Origin: Rugamonas sp. A1-17
GTDB taxonomy: Bacteria > Pseudomonadota > Gammaproteobacteria > Burkholderiales > Burkholderiaceae_D
Reading direction: 5' to 3'
Length of the DNA: 64,000 nt
Assembly (NCBI GenBank): GCA_025548565.1
Contig: JAJLPB010000020.1
Span: 50,670 to 114,669 of the forward strand
Shown here piece after piece: positions 8,619 through 16,824 of this stretch. Position 1 is the first letter of the stretch. Each line of letters starts with the position of its first letter. A program made the position numbers and the translations under genes. The notes under the pieces are model-generated. The model saw nothing but the letters and a program-made list of their open reading frames with translations, was not told the origin of the DNA and did no database searches.

Positions 8619-9366
8619 GCAGCAGTCCCTGCGCCAGCCAGTGCTGCAGATAGCCAGCCAGCGCCATCATCGCTTCCTCGCCGGCAGCCGCGCACACTTC
8701 GCCAAAGGTCGCGCCCTCGGCGATGCGGTACAGGGCGTCGGCCTCCACCACCAGCAGCGAGCGGAAGTGCGGCTGCTCGCCCTGGCGCCACACCAGCCAG
8801 TGCGTGGCGCCGTTCGATTGCTCCGGCTCCGGCGGCTCGGCGCCGGCCGCCAGCGCCTGCCACAGCGCGACCGCGTTCCATTGCGTGTCCAGCAGATGCA
8901 CCGAGGGATGCAGGGCGAATCGCAGCTCGCTCCATGCGTCGGGCGGTATGTCCGCCAGGTCGGCGGCGGCCAGCGGCGCGTCGTCCGGCGCGTCGAAGGC
9001 CAGGCTGAGCGACCATTCCAGTTCCGCCAGTTCGGCGATGAAGGGGTAATCCGCCAGCGCCACCGCCGCGTGCGCGGCCAGGCCGCCACCGAACCAGCGC
9101 AGGTTGGCGTGCCGCGACGGATGGTCGGCGATGTAGCCGTTGGCCAGCTCGGCGAACATATCGTCGCCGACGTAGGTCCAGGTTTTGTCGTAGGCCTCGC
9201 ACAGCGCCTGCCGCAGGCGGCTGCGATAGGCGCGGTGGTAGATCGCCAGCCGCGCGTTGGCGCTCAGGCCGTACTGCTCGCGCACGGCGGCGTGGATGGC
9301 GCCCGGCGCGTCGTCGGCCAGGATGTAGCGCTGGAACTCGCGCTGCACTTGATCGAGCGTGTTCAT
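8608..9366 (-). CDS. bufC: Bufferin maturation partner BufC (DUF2063-type DNA-binding-domain-like)
   Basis: This 252-residue protein has an N-terminal DUF2063 fold at about residues 5-95 (LDQVQREFQRYIL, then ANARLAIYHRAYRSRL and a YDKTWTYVGDDMF helix). A C-terminal domain resembles the winged partner proteins of MNIO enzymes. Known family role: together with the MNIO oxidase BufB it converts cysteines of a bufferin precursor into thiooxazole-type rings. The start ATG overlaps the bufB stop (ATGA), showing translational coupling in a bufA-bufB-bufC operon. Despite the historical 'DNA-binding' name, recruitment of the substrate peptide is the likelier job. Its 3' end overlaps the convergent DUF2252 gene by 11 bases. 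Confidence 0.8.
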   Translation of the reverse strand: MNTLDQVQREFQRYILADDAPGAIHAAVREQYGLSANARLAIYHRAYRSRLRQALCEAYDKTWTYVGDDMFAELANGYIADHPSRHANLRWFGGGLAAHAAVALADYPFIAELAELEWSLSLAFDAPDDAPLAAADLADIPPDAWSELRFALHPSVHLLDTQWNAVALWQALAAGAEPPEPEQSNGATHWLVWRQGEQPHFRSLLVVEADALYRIAEGATFGEVCAAAGEEAMMALAGYLQHWLAQGLLLRR

Positions 9367-10193
9367 AGCGCCTCCGCGACGGCGCGCGCGCGTTGCAGCT
9401 CGGCCGACAGTTCGGACAGCGGCGGGATGTGGTCGTCGCGTTCGATCATGGTCGCGACCTTGCCGAAGCGGCGCAAAGCCTGCGCGTACAAGGCCCACAC
9501 CGGATCGGCCACCGCCTGGTCGTGGGTGTCGATGATGCAGCCTTCCTGCACGCTGTGGCCGGCCAGGTGGATCTGCTGCACGCGCCGCGCCGGCAGCGCG
9601 TCCAGATAAGTAATCGGATTGAAGCCGTGGTTGACGCTGCTGACGTAGACGTTGTTCACGTCCAGCAGGATCAGGCTGTCGGACTCCTCGGCCACGGTGG
9701 CCACGAAGTCCCATTCCTGCAGGGTGTCCGCTTCGAAGGACAGGTAGCTCGACACGTTCTCCAGCAACAGCGGGCGTTCCAGGTAGTCCTGCACGCGGCG
9801 CACGTTGCGCACCACGATGGCCACGGTCTCCTCGGTGTACGGCAGCGGGAACAGGTCGTGCATGTTGGCGCCATGCGTGCCGGTCCAGCACAGGTGGTCC
9901 GAGACCCACAGCGGCTCGACGCGCCGCACCAGTTTTTTCAGTTCGCGCAGATAGTCGTCGGACGGTCCTTGCGGCGTGCCGATCGACATCGACACGCCAT
10001 GCATCACCATCGGATAGTCGCGGCGGATGCGGTCCAGCATGGCCAGCGGCTTGCCGCCGGGGACCATGTAGTTCTCGGACAGGATCTCGAACCAGTCGAT
10101 GCCGGTCGCGGCGGGCGGCGTGGCGATGATGTCGGCGTAGTGCGCGGGGCGCAGGCCAAGTCCGTAACCTGGCGACGGCAATGTAGGTGTCAT
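9363..10193 (-). CDS. bufB: MNIO family (DUF692) peptide-modifying oxidase BufB
   Basis: This 276-residue TIM-barrel enzyme of the multinuclear non-heme iron oxidase family (DUF692) uses iron and oxygen to modify cysteines in a ribosomally made peptide. The signature blocks are in order: GLGLRPAHY, WFEILSENYM, HGVSMSIG, SDHLCWTG, LLENVSSYL, LDVNNVYVSSVNHGFNP, HLAGHS, IDTHDQAV and an ERDDHIPPL metal-ligand segment. The ATG at 10191-10193 gives the family's usual length; a longer frame adds an unlikely N-terminal tail. It sits between its presumed substrate gene bufA (49-bp gap) and its partner bufC (ATGA overlap). Confidence 0.88.
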   Translation of the reverse strand: MTPTLPSPGYGLGLRPAHYADIIATPPAATGIDWFEILSENYMVPGGKPLAMLDRIRRDYPMVMHGVSMSIGTPQGPSDDYLRELKKLVRRVEPLWVSDHLCWTGTHGANMHDLFPLPYTEETVAIVVRNVRRVQDYLERPLLLENVSSYLSFEADTLQEWDFVATVAEESDSLILLDVNNVYVSSVNHGFNPITYLDALPARRVQQIHLAGHSVQEGCIIDTHDQAVADPVWALYAQALRRFGKVATMIERDDHIPPLSELSAELQRARAVAEAL

Positions 10194-10242
10194 GGTGGGG
10201 ATGGTGTTGGCGACGCCGGCGGGGCCGGCGCCGCATCGACAA

Positions 10243-10509
10243 TTACTTGTCCAGATCGACAATCTTGCCTTTTTTAGCGAAGCAGGCGCCGGCCTTGGTG
10301 GCCAGGAAGCCGTGGCCCTTGCAGGAGTTCTGGCCCTTGCAGGCGTTTTCGGCGGTGGCGCAATCGCTGGTGCCCTTGCAGCTGTTGATGCCGGCGCAGT
10401 GCACGGTGTCGTCGGCGCTGACGGTCGAGGTGGCTGCGATGGCCGATGCGGACATGGCCATGGTGGCGACGGTGGCGGCCATGGCGGCGATGCGGGTGAT
10501 GTGGTTCAT
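10243..10509 (-). CDS. bufA: Bufferin precursor peptide BufA (DUF2282)
   Basis: This 88-residue exported peptide has a signal sequence at residues 1-27 (ITRIAAMAATVATMAMSASA, cleavage near AIA). The mature part carries six cysteines in repeated C-x-G/K-x-x-x-C-K-G contexts (VHCAGINSCKG, NACKGQNSCKG). This is the DUF2282/bufferin pattern. In characterised examples some cysteines become 5-thiooxazoles and the product binds copper in the periplasm. The ATG at 10507-10509 has GGAG 8 bases upstream; an upstream in-frame Met without a ribosome site is rejected. It is the first gene of bufABC and divergent from ompW across a 174-bp regulatory gap. Confidence 0.87.
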   Translation of the reverse strand: MNHITRIAAMAATVATMAMSASAIAATSTVSADDTVHCAGINSCKGTSDCATAENACKGQNSCKGHGFLATKAGACFAKKGKIVDLDK

Positions 10510-10605
10510 GTAATTCTCCAGGAAAGGTGGGTTGGGTAGGTGTTGCATGACTCTGTCGCACCGCTGTCGCGATTACTTACACACATTTGGAAAATATTTT
10601 ATTTT

Positions 10606-10647
10606 TTGACTTGTATCAAAGTTTTTACTGCGCTGCATCAATAGACT
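10606..10647 (+). promoter_or_regulatory. FNR/Anr-type box and ompW promoter
   Basis: TTGACTTGTATCAA (10606-10619) matches the FNR/Anr consensus TTGAT-N4-ATCAA at nine of ten positions. A -10-like TAGACT lies at 10642-10647. If transcription starts near 10654, the box is centred at about -41.5, the class II activator position. FNR control of ompW is known in enterics. The box also lies about 100 bp upstream of divergent bufA. Nothing was tested; this is pattern matching. Confidence 0.6.
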
Positions 10648-10683
10648 TGCTTACGTTACTTCACAACGACAAAGAGGGTTGAA

Positions 10684-11298
10684 ATGAGCAAGTCTTTAGC
10701 AGCAGCAGTATTGGCCACCCTGAGCCTGGTTGCAGCCAGCAGCGTGATGGCAGAAGAAACCCCATGGCTGGTGCGTGTGCGCGCCGTGCACCTGGATACC
10801 GCGGACAAATCCGATCCAGTCGGTGGCGTGGGTGCATCCGACCGCCTGACCGTCAACAACAAGACCATCCCAGAATTCGACGTTTCCTACTTCTTCTCGC
10901 CCAACCTGGCGGCCGAGCTGGTGCTGACCTATCCGCAAAAGCATGACGTGTCGCTGGACGGCGCCAAGATCGGTACCTTCAAGCACCTGCCACCGACGCT
11001 GCTGCTGCAATATCACTTCGTGAACAGCACCCCGTTCAAGCCTTACCTGGGCGCCGGTGTGAACTACACCACCATGTCCAAGGTGGATCTGCTGGGCGGC
11101 AAGGGCGGCCTGGAACATGACAGCTTCGGCCTGGCGCTGCAAGCGGGCGTGGACTACGCGATCGACAAGAAATGGTCGCTCAACTTCGACGTGAAGAAAG
11201 TGCAGATCCGCAGCGACGTCTTCATCAGCGGCGCCAAGGTCAGCCGCGTGAAGGTCGATCCGCTGATGGTAGGCGTGGGTGTTGGCTATCGCTTCTAA
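10684..11298 (+). CDS. ompW: Outer-membrane protein OmpW
   Basis: This 204-residue, eight-stranded outer-membrane beta-barrel has a signal peptide at residues 1-22 (LAAAVLATLSLVAASSVMAEE). The OmpW signature 'WLVRVRAVHLD' is followed by TIPEFDVSYFFSPNLAAEL, LPPTLLLQYHF, PYLGAGVNYT and the C-terminal VGVGVGYRF ending in Phe, as required for BAM insertion. AGAGGG provides the ribosome site 7 bases before the ATG. An FNR-type box upstream suggests oxygen-responsive expression. A strong intrinsic terminator follows. OmpW proteins conduct small hydrophobic compounds; the substrate here is unknown. Confidence 0.93.
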   Translation: MSKSLAAAVLATLSLVAASSVMAEETPWLVRVRAVHLDTADKSDPVGGVGASDRLTVNNKTIPEFDVSYFFSPNLAAELVLTYPQKHDVSLDGAKIGTFKHLPPTLLLQYHFVNSTPFKPYLGAGVNYTTMSKVDLLGGKGGLEHDSFGLALQAGVDYAIDKKWSLNFDVKKVQIRSDVFISGAKVSRVKVDPLMVGVGVGYRF

Positions 11299-11345
11299 AC
11301 GCACAGCGCCGCGGATGGCGTAAGCGCTGCGGCCAGGCTGACAGG

Positions 11346-11391
11346 AACGGGCACTTTGAGAAACCAGTTTTCTTGAATGCCCGTTTTTTTT
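11346..11391 (+). terminator. Rho-independent terminator after ompW
   Basis: The outer stem AACGGGCA (11346-11353) pairs with TGCCCGTT (11378-11385), with a smaller AGAAA/TTTCT stem inside. T continues through 11391. It separates ompW from the chemoreceptor gene, whose ribosome site begins 15 bases further on. Confidence 0.85.
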
Positions 11392-11414
11392 CGTTTCAAC
11401 GAGAGGAGAACGTT

Positions 11415-13106
11415 ATGTCATTCGACCGCGTCAACATCGGCACCCGCCTCAGCCTGGGCTTCGGCATCGTGCTGGCGCTGCTGGTGGCCATCGTCGTGCT
11501 GGGCCTGAGCTCCATGGCCGGCATCGGCCACCGCACGCAGGACATCATCGGCGACAAGAACGTCAAGATGGAGGCGGCCAACCGCATGCTGGACAATGTG
11601 CGCGGCATCACGCTGTCGCTGACCACCACCCTGGTCGTCGCCAGCATGGACGAGGTCAACGCCGAGCTGGACAAAATAGCCGCGTCGCGCAAGCGCTACG
11701 GCGACGCGAAGAAGCTCCTCATCGACCATATCCGCGACGACAAGGAAAAGGCCATGCTGTCCACGCTGGACGGCCTGCTGAAGGCCGGCGCGGCCAAGAA
11801 CAACAAGGTGATCGAGCTGCGCAAGAACGGCGAGGTGCGGGAAGCGATGACCTACCTGACGCAGGTGGCCGGCCCCACGCTGAACGATGTGCAAAAGGCG
11901 CTGGACGACATCGTCGCCTATGAAACCTCGCAAGCCAGACAGGCCGGCGGCGAGGTCGACGCGGCGCTGGGCACCGCGCAGAAAGTGCTGGTGGGCCTGG
12001 GCACGCTGGCGATGACGATAGGCTGCGCGGTCGGCTGGTTCATCAGCCGCTCGATCACGGTACCGCTGACGGCGGCGGTCGGCGTGGCCGAGACGGTGGC
12101 CTCGGGCGACCTGTCGTCGCACATCGAGGTCCGCGCCAGCGACGAGACGGGCCACCTGCTGGGCGCGCTGCGGACGATGAACGACACGCTGCTCAACGTG
12201 GTCAACCAGGTGCGGCAAGGCACCGACACCATCGCCACCGCGTCGAACGAAATCGCGGCCGGCAACCTGCACCTGTCGACCCGCACCGAGGAACAGGCCA
12301 GCTCGCTGGAGCAAACCGCCTCGTCGATGGAACAGCTGACCAGCACCGTCAAGCAGAACGCCGACAACGCGCGCCAGGCCAACACGCTGGCGTGCACCGC
12401 GTCGGAAGTGGCGACGCGCGGCGGCGCCATCGTCTCGCAGGTGGTAAGCACCATGGGCAACATCAACAGCTCGTCGCGCAAGATCGTCGACATCATCGGC
12501 GTCATCGACGGCATCGCCTTCCAGACCAACATCCTGGCCTTGAACGCGGCGGTGGAAGCGGCGCGGGCAGGCGAACAGGGGCGTGGCTTCGCGGTGGTGG
12601 CGTCCGAGGTGCGCAACCTGGCGCAGCGCAGCGCGGCGGCGGCCAAGGAAATCAAGGAACTGATCTCGGCCTCGGTGGCCAATGTCGACGATGGCTCGCG
12701 GCTGGTCGGCGAGGCCGGGCAGACCATGGACGACATCGTCGCCAGCATCCAGCGCGTGACCGACATCGTGGGCGAGATCACCTCGGCCAGCCATGAGCAG
12801 ACCATGGGCATCGAGCAGATCAACATGGCGATCGCGCAGATGGACGAGGTGACGCAGCAGAACGCGGCGCTGGTGGAACAGGCGGCCGCGGCGTCGCAGA
12901 GCATGCAGGAGCAGGCGGCGGCGCTGGCGGCGGTGGTTGGCTTCTTCAAAACCGGGGCGGCCGGTGGAGGCCGCTATAATGATCGGCAATCACTGGCACT
13001 CACCCCCAACGGAACCACGGCCCATGCGCAAGATCCTGATAGTCCTGACCTCCCTGCTGCTGACGGCATGCGTCGACGACTCGGCCTCGTACTACGCGGA
13101 CGGTAG
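11415..13106 (+). CDS. Methyl-accepting chemotaxis protein (4HB-type sensor)
   Basis: This 563-residue inner-membrane chemoreceptor has TM1 at about residues 11-32 and a periplasmic helical-bundle domain to about 190 rich in charged helices. TM2 lies at about 190-210, followed by HAMP and a long cytoplasmic coiled coil. The conserved hairpin tip GIAFQTNILALNAAVEAARA is present, with adaptation-region Glu/Gln pairs on both sides. The start ATG has AGGAG 8 bases upstream; upstream in-frame codons run through the ompW gene and are rejected. The last 83 bases overlap the next gene in another frame. The tail after VVGFFKT has no family counterpart, so the original stop may have been lost. Confidence 0.88.
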   Translation: MSFDRVNIGTRLSLGFGIVLALLVAIVVLGLSSMAGIGHRTQDIIGDKNVKMEAANRMLDNVRGITLSLTTTLVVASMDEVNAELDKIAASRKRYGDAKKLLIDHIRDDKEKAMLSTLDGLLKAGAAKNNKVIELRKNGEVREAMTYLTQVAGPTLNDVQKALDDIVAYETSQARQAGGEVDAALGTAQKVLVGLGTLAMTIGCAVGWFISRSITVPLTAAVGVAETVASGDLSSHIEVRASDETGHLLGALRTMNDTLLNVVNQVRQGTDTIATASNEIAAGNLHLSTRTEEQASSLEQTASSMEQLTSTVKQNADNARQANTLACTASEVATRGGAIVSQVVSTMGNINSSSRKIVDIIGVIDGIAFQTNILALNAAVEAARAGEQGRGFAVVASEVRNLAQRSAAAAKEIKELISASVANVDDGSRLVGEAGQTMDDIVASIQRVTDIVGEITSASHEQTMGIEQINMAIAQMDEVTQQNAALVEQAAAASQSMQEQAAALAAVVGFFKTGAAGGGRYNDRQSLALTPNGTTAHAQDPDSPDLPAADGMRRRLGLVLRGR

Positions 13107-13437
13107 CACCGGCAACCACGCGCTGACGCTGCACCGCGCGCAAAAGCACTTCTGGAGCAGCGACAGCAATGTCGAGCTGATCATGCAGCGGCTGCCGGAC
13201 TGCCTGCGCCGCGTGGAGCTGACCGAGATGCCGGCCGACGATGTGGAGATCGAGTTGCTGTCCAACGGCGACAACGTCTGGACGCTACGCGCCGGCAAGG
13301 AGCAGTGGCAGGTCGAAACGCAGACCTGCACGCAGTATCCCGACGTCAAAGGCAGCGAGGGCGAACTGATCGGCGTATTCCGCGTGGAAGACAAGAAGCT
13401 GGTATTCGAAGCCGCCGTCCTCGAACCCGCCAAATAA
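13024..13437 (+). CDS. Small putative lipoprotein
   Basis: This 137-residue protein begins MRKILIVLTSLLLTAC, a lipoprotein signal with a clear LTAC lipobox (Cys16). The mature part contains two cysteines (LPDCLRR, QTCTQYP) that could form a disulfide and a beta-rich segment (NVWTLRAGKEQWQVET). I do not recognise the family. An Asp follows Cys16 (CVDD has V at +2 and D at +3), so outer-membrane sorting is likely but not certain. It overlaps the end of the chemoreceptor gene by 83 bases, and the stop is 3 bases from a long palindrome. Confidence 0.7.
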   Translation: MRKILIVLTSLLLTACVDDSASYYADGSTGNHALTLHRAQKHFWSSDSNVELIMQRLPDCLRRVELTEMPADDVEIELLSNGDNVWTLRAGKEQWQVETQTCTQYPDVKGSEGELIGVFRVEDKKLVFEAAVLEPAK

Positions 13438-13440
13438 AAT

Positions 13441-13528
13441 TGGGGTCAAGTCTGACATTCGGACACGAGCTCTTCCGTAGCGACCTCGCTACGGAAGAGC
13501 TCGTGTCCGAATGTCAGACTTGACCCCA
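13441..13528. repeat. Perfect 43-bp inverted repeat (REP-family palindrome)
   Basis: Arms at 13441-13483 and 13486-13528 are exact reverse complements with a 2-nt gap. Each arm begins with TGGGGTCAAGTCTGACATTC, the unit that also flanks the RAYT transposase gene and both ends of the glycan cluster. It fills almost the whole gap between a lipoprotein gene and a convergent chemoreceptor gene, where the hairpin could end transcription from both sides. Confidence 0.95.
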
Positions 13529-13533
13529 GTGTT

Positions 13534-15129
13534 TTAGCGCAGGGCGAGGCGGCTTGAGCGGTTGGCGCCGGCGGCGGGTTCGCCTTCCAGCTTGAAGCGG
13601 CTGACCAGCTCGGCCAGGCGGCCGGCCTGCTCCTGCATGCTGCCCGCCGCGGCCGCTGCCTGCTCCACCAGCGCGGCGTTCTGCTGCGTGACCGAGTCCA
13701 TCTCCGTGATCGCCATGTTGACGTGGCCGATGCCCGTGCTCTGCTCGCCCGAGGCTTCGGTGATCGCCGACATGATCTGCGTGACCCGCGAGACGCTGGC
13801 CACCACCTGATCCATCGTCGTGCCCGCCTCGGCCACCAGCGCGCTGCCGGCGTTGATGCTGTCCACCGAGGCGTTGATCAGCTCCTTGATCTCCTTGGCC
13901 GCGCCGGCCGAACGCTGCGCCAGGTTGCGCACCTCGGACGCCACCACCGCGAATCCACGGCCCTGCTCGCCCGCGCGCGCCGCTTCCACCGCCGCGTTCA
14001 AGGCCAGGATGTTGGTCTGGAAGGCGATGCCGTCGATGACCGAAATGATGTCGACAATGCGCGTGGCCGAGGCGTTGATGGTGTCCATGGTCTGCACCAC
14101 CTGCGACACCACGCGCCCGCCCTTCTCCGCCACCGCCGAGGCCGACATCACCAGCTGGTTGGCCTGCACCGCGTTGTCGGCGTTCTGGTTCACGGTCGAG
14201 GTCAATTCCTCCATCGACGCGGCCGTCTCTTCCAGCGAGCTGGCCTGCGATTCGGTGCGGGCCGACAGGTCCATATTGCCCGAGGCGATCTCGCCCGAGG
14301 CGGTGGCGATGGTGTCGGCGCTGCGGCGGATCTCGCCGATGGTGTCGGCCAGCCGCGCCTGCATGGCCTTCATGCCGTACAGGATGCTGGCGCGGTCCGA
14401 TTCGTGCGTCTTGATGTGCGCGCTCAAGTCGCCGCCGGCGATCTGCCGGGCGATGTCGCCCACATACTCGGGGTCGCCGCCGATGGTGTGGCGCAGGCTC
14501 TTGTTGACCACGCTGACGATGGCCCACAGCACCACGCACACCAGCGCCAGCACGCCGGCCGACTTGTACAGCGAGCTGTAGAAGGCGTTGTCGATGTCAT
14601 CGATGTAGGCGCCGGTGACCAGGTCCCAGTCCCACTGCGCGAAGTGCACCACGCGGCTCATCTTCGGCACCGGCTCCTTGGTGTTGGGCCGGATCCACGA
14701 GTAGCGCACGAAGCCGCCGCCCTCGGGCTTGGCGCCGGCGGCCGCGATGTCGCGGTACAGGTAGACGCCGTTCGGATCCTTGAAGTCGGCCATGTCCTTG
14801 CCGTTGTTTTCCGCCTTGAACGGATTCATCAGCGAACGCGTGCCCTGGGTGATGGTGACGTAGCCGTCCTTGCCGAAGCGCAGCGCCTGGATCAGGGCGG
14901 TGGCCTGCTTCTGGGCGTCCTCCTTGCTCATGGCGCCGGAGCTGGCCTTGTCGCCGTACAGCTTGAGGATGCTGAGGCCGGCGTCGTCCAGATTGATCAG
15001 ATCGATCTGGCGTTCCTCGATGCGCACGTCGCGCATCTGCAGGGTCTGGTAAATGAAGATGGCGGCGATGCACAGCAGGCTGCAAATCAACGGTACCCAG
15101 AGCTTCTGTTGGAAGGATAGCTTATTCAT
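13534..15129 (-). CDS. Methyl-accepting chemotaxis protein with Cache sensor
   Basis: This 531-residue chemoreceptor has TM1 at about residues 9-28 and a periplasmic single-Cache (sCache_2) domain at about 35-190, with the typical GKDGYVTITQG, KDPNGVYLYRDI and WDWDLVTGAYIDD strands. TM2 follows at about 193-213, then HAMP and a signalling hairpin with GIAFQTNILALNAAVEAARA. Single-Cache domains of this kind bind small organic acids in characterised relatives; the ligand here is unknown. The ATG at 15127-15129 starts just before TM1, with GGAG about 12 bases upstream. It faces the other chemoreceptor across a perfect palindrome. Confidence 0.88.
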   Translation of the reverse strand: MNKLSFQQKLWVPLICSLLCIAAIFIYQTLQMRDVRIEERQIDLINLDDAGLSILKLYGDKASSGAMSKEDAQKQATALIQALRFGKDGYVTITQGTRSLMNPFKAENNGKDMADFKDPNGVYLYRDIAAAGAKPEGGGFVRYSWIRPNTKEPVPKMSRVVHFAQWDWDLVTGAYIDDIDNAFYSSLYKSAGVLALVCVVLWAIVSVVNKSLRHTIGGDPEYVGDIARQIAGGDLSAHIKTHESDRASILYGMKAMQARLADTIGEIRRSADTIATASGEIASGNMDLSARTESQASSLEETAASMEELTSTVNQNADNAVQANQLVMSASAVAEKGGRVVSQVVQTMDTINASATRIVDIISVIDGIAFQTNILALNAAVEAARAGEQGRGFAVVASEVRNLAQRSAGAAKEIKELINASVDSINAGSALVAEAGTTMDQVVASVSRVTQIMSAITEASGEQSTGIGHVNMAITEMDSVTQQNAALVEQAAAAAGSMQEQAGRLAELVSRFKLEGEPAAGANRSSRLALR

Positions 15130-15215
15130 GGTACAGGGTCTCCGTATTGTCTTATGGCAATCAGAATACCCCAAGTGTGTCATGGGCACTGTCGTTTATT
15201 TGCAATATGTGCATC

Positions 15216-15258
15216 AAAAAAAAACAGCGGGCGCGGCGATCTGCATCGCGGCGCCCGC
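15216..15258 (-). terminator. Rho-independent terminator after the DUF4148 gene
   Basis: On the minus strand a 14-bp stem with one mismatch (15245-15258 with 15227-15240, 4-nt loop) is followed by nine T (15216-15224). It begins about 20 bases beyond the DUF4148 stop. This is one of the strongest terminators in the window. Confidence 0.88.
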
Positions 15259-15278
15259 CGGGAGACCGCGGCTGGTGT

Positions 15279-15578
15279 TTATTGAACGCTGCGGTCCTTG
15301 ACCGACTTGGCGGCCAGGCGCGCCTCCACGCCGGGAGTCTTGCCGCCGTGGGCCGCCTGGTAGGCGATGTCGCTGGTGACTTCGTTCCGCTCCAGCTCGC
15401 CGGCCCGGATGGCGGCGATGGTTTCAGCCTTGACCTGGGCACGGGTGACCGCGCTGGCGACCGGCTTGGCGTTGGCGATGTCGGCGGTGACTTCGTTCTG
15501 CTCCACAGGGCCCTGCGCGAAAGCGCCGCCAGCGGCAAGCAGGAGGGAGACCGATGCGATGATGGATTTGGCGTTCAT
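15279..15578 (-). CDS. DUF4148 periplasmic small protein
   Basis: This 99-residue exported protein has a signal peptide at residues 1-22 (IIASVSLLLAAGGAFA, cleavage after AFA). The mature part is the DUF4148 pattern common in Burkholderiales: 'VTRAQVKAETIAAIRAGELERNE', split here by a duplicated EVTxDIA motif (NEVTADIA and NEVTSDIA). AGGAG lies 7 bases before the ATG. It is a single gene with its own terminator. The function of the family is unknown. Confidence 0.82.
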   Translation of the reverse strand: MNAKSIIASVSLLLAAGGAFAQGPVEQNEVTADIANAKPVASAVTRAQVKAETIAAIRAGELERNEVTSDIAYQAAHGGKTPGVEARLAAKSVKDRSVQ

Positions 15579-15720
15579 GTGATGCTCCTTGTCAGATTAA
15601 GTGTGGCACCCAGTCCTGGGGGCCAACCGGCTTGGTGTCGTCGATGGAGTCATAGTAGGATTTATTTTTCAGATATAAAAGCGCAAATATCCGCTTAAAC
15701 TCATCCGCTTATCCGATAGG

Positions 15721-16719
15721 TCAGCTGTTCTCGCTGTCCAGCACCGAGGTCGAGTGGTCGTCGTAGCGGCCGCCGGACGCCGCGCCGGGCGGCACCGCCC
15801 GCTCCAGCCGCGCCAGGTCGGACGGCGACAGCCGCACCCTGGTCGAGGCCAGCGCCTCCTCCAGCCGCACGCGGGTGCGGGCGCCCACCAGCGGCACGAT
15901 GTCCTCGCCCTGCGCCGCCACCCAGGCGATCGCCACCTGCGCCACCGACACGCCCAGCTCGCCGGCGATGGCGCGCAGCTTTTCCACCAGCGCCAGGTTG
16001 CGGTCCAGGTTCTCGCCCTGGAAGCGCGGGCTGGCCAGGCCGCGGAAGTCGGCCTCGCCCTCGCGCTGCTTGCTCCAGTGGCCGCTGATCAGCCCGCGCG
16101 ACAGCACGCCGTAGGCGGTGATGCCGATGCCCAGCTCGCGGCAGGTCTGCAGGATGCCGTTCTCGATGCCGCGCGAGATCATCGAATACTCGATCTGCAG
16201 GTCGGCGATCGGGTGCACCGCGTGGGCACGGCGCAGGGTCTCGCTGCCCACCTCGGACAGGCCGATGTGTTTGACGCGGCCAGCCTGGATGAGCTCGGCG
16301 ATGGCGCCGACGGTGTCCTCGATCGGCACGTTGGGATCGAGCCGGGCCGGGCGGTAGATGTCGATGTGCTCGACGCCCAGGCGCTTGAGCGAATACGCCG
16401 CGAAGTTCTTCACCGCCGCCGGGCGGGTGTCGAGGCCGCTCCACTGGCCGGACGGATCGCGCAGCGCGCCGAACTTGACGCTGATCTGCACGCCGTCGCG
16501 GCCGCCGGCGGCCAGCGCCTCGCCCAGCAGCATTTCATTGTGGCCCATGCCGTAGAAATCGCCGGTGTCGAGCAGGGTGACGCCGGCGTCCATGGCGGCG
16601 CGGATGGTGGCCAGGCTTTCGCCGCGGTCGGCCGGACCGTACAGGTCGGACATGCCCATCAGGCCCAGGCCCAGCTGGGCGACTTGCGGGCCGGTGCGGC
16701 CAAGTTTGCGTGTTTGCAT
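15721..16719 (-). CDS. Aldo/keto reductase
   Basis: This 332-residue NADPH-dependent (beta/alpha)8-barrel reductase starts MQTRKLGRTGPQVAQLGLGLMG. It carries the catalytic Asp/Tyr segment LLDTGDFYGMGHNE and Lys in ISVKFGA. The position that usually holds the catalytic His ('Y-x-H-R-x-D-P') reads YRPARLDP, a variant seen in one AKR subgroup. NADP-binding residues lie near GARTRVRLEEAL. GGAG lies 8 bases before the ATG. It is divergently transcribed from a LysR-type regulator gene, the usual arrangement for a regulator and its target. The substrate is unknown. Confidence 0.87.
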   Translation of the reverse strand: MQTRKLGRTGPQVAQLGLGLMGMSDLYGPADRGESLATIRAAMDAGVTLLDTGDFYGMGHNEMLLGEALAAGGRDGVQISVKFGALRDPSGQWSGLDTRPAAVKNFAAYSLKRLGVEHIDIYRPARLDPNVPIEDTVGAIAELIQAGRVKHIGLSEVGSETLRRAHAVHPIADLQIEYSMISRGIENGILQTCRELGIGITAYGVLSRGLISGHWSKQREGEADFRGLASPRFQGENLDRNLALVEKLRAIAGELGVSVAQVAIAWVAAQGEDIVPLVGARTRVRLEEALASTRVRLSPSDLARLERAVPPGAASGGRYDDHSTSVLDSENS

Positions 16720-16824
16720 GATGAAATCTCCAGGGTGGTGAGTGAGTGGAGCCATTATGCTATTATCGATATCAGTAATAAATATGGTAAATCCTATTAC
16801 TTTATTCGACCAGAGATAACAATC
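16720..16824. promoter_or_regulatory. Divergent AKR/LysR control region
   Basis: This 105-bp AT-rich gap contains an interrupted dyad, ATTATCGATATCAGTAAT, near 16760-16777. It has the T-N11-A form bound by LysR-type proteins. It probably carries both promoters and the regulator's operator; exact -35/-10 elements are not clear. Confidence 0.45.
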
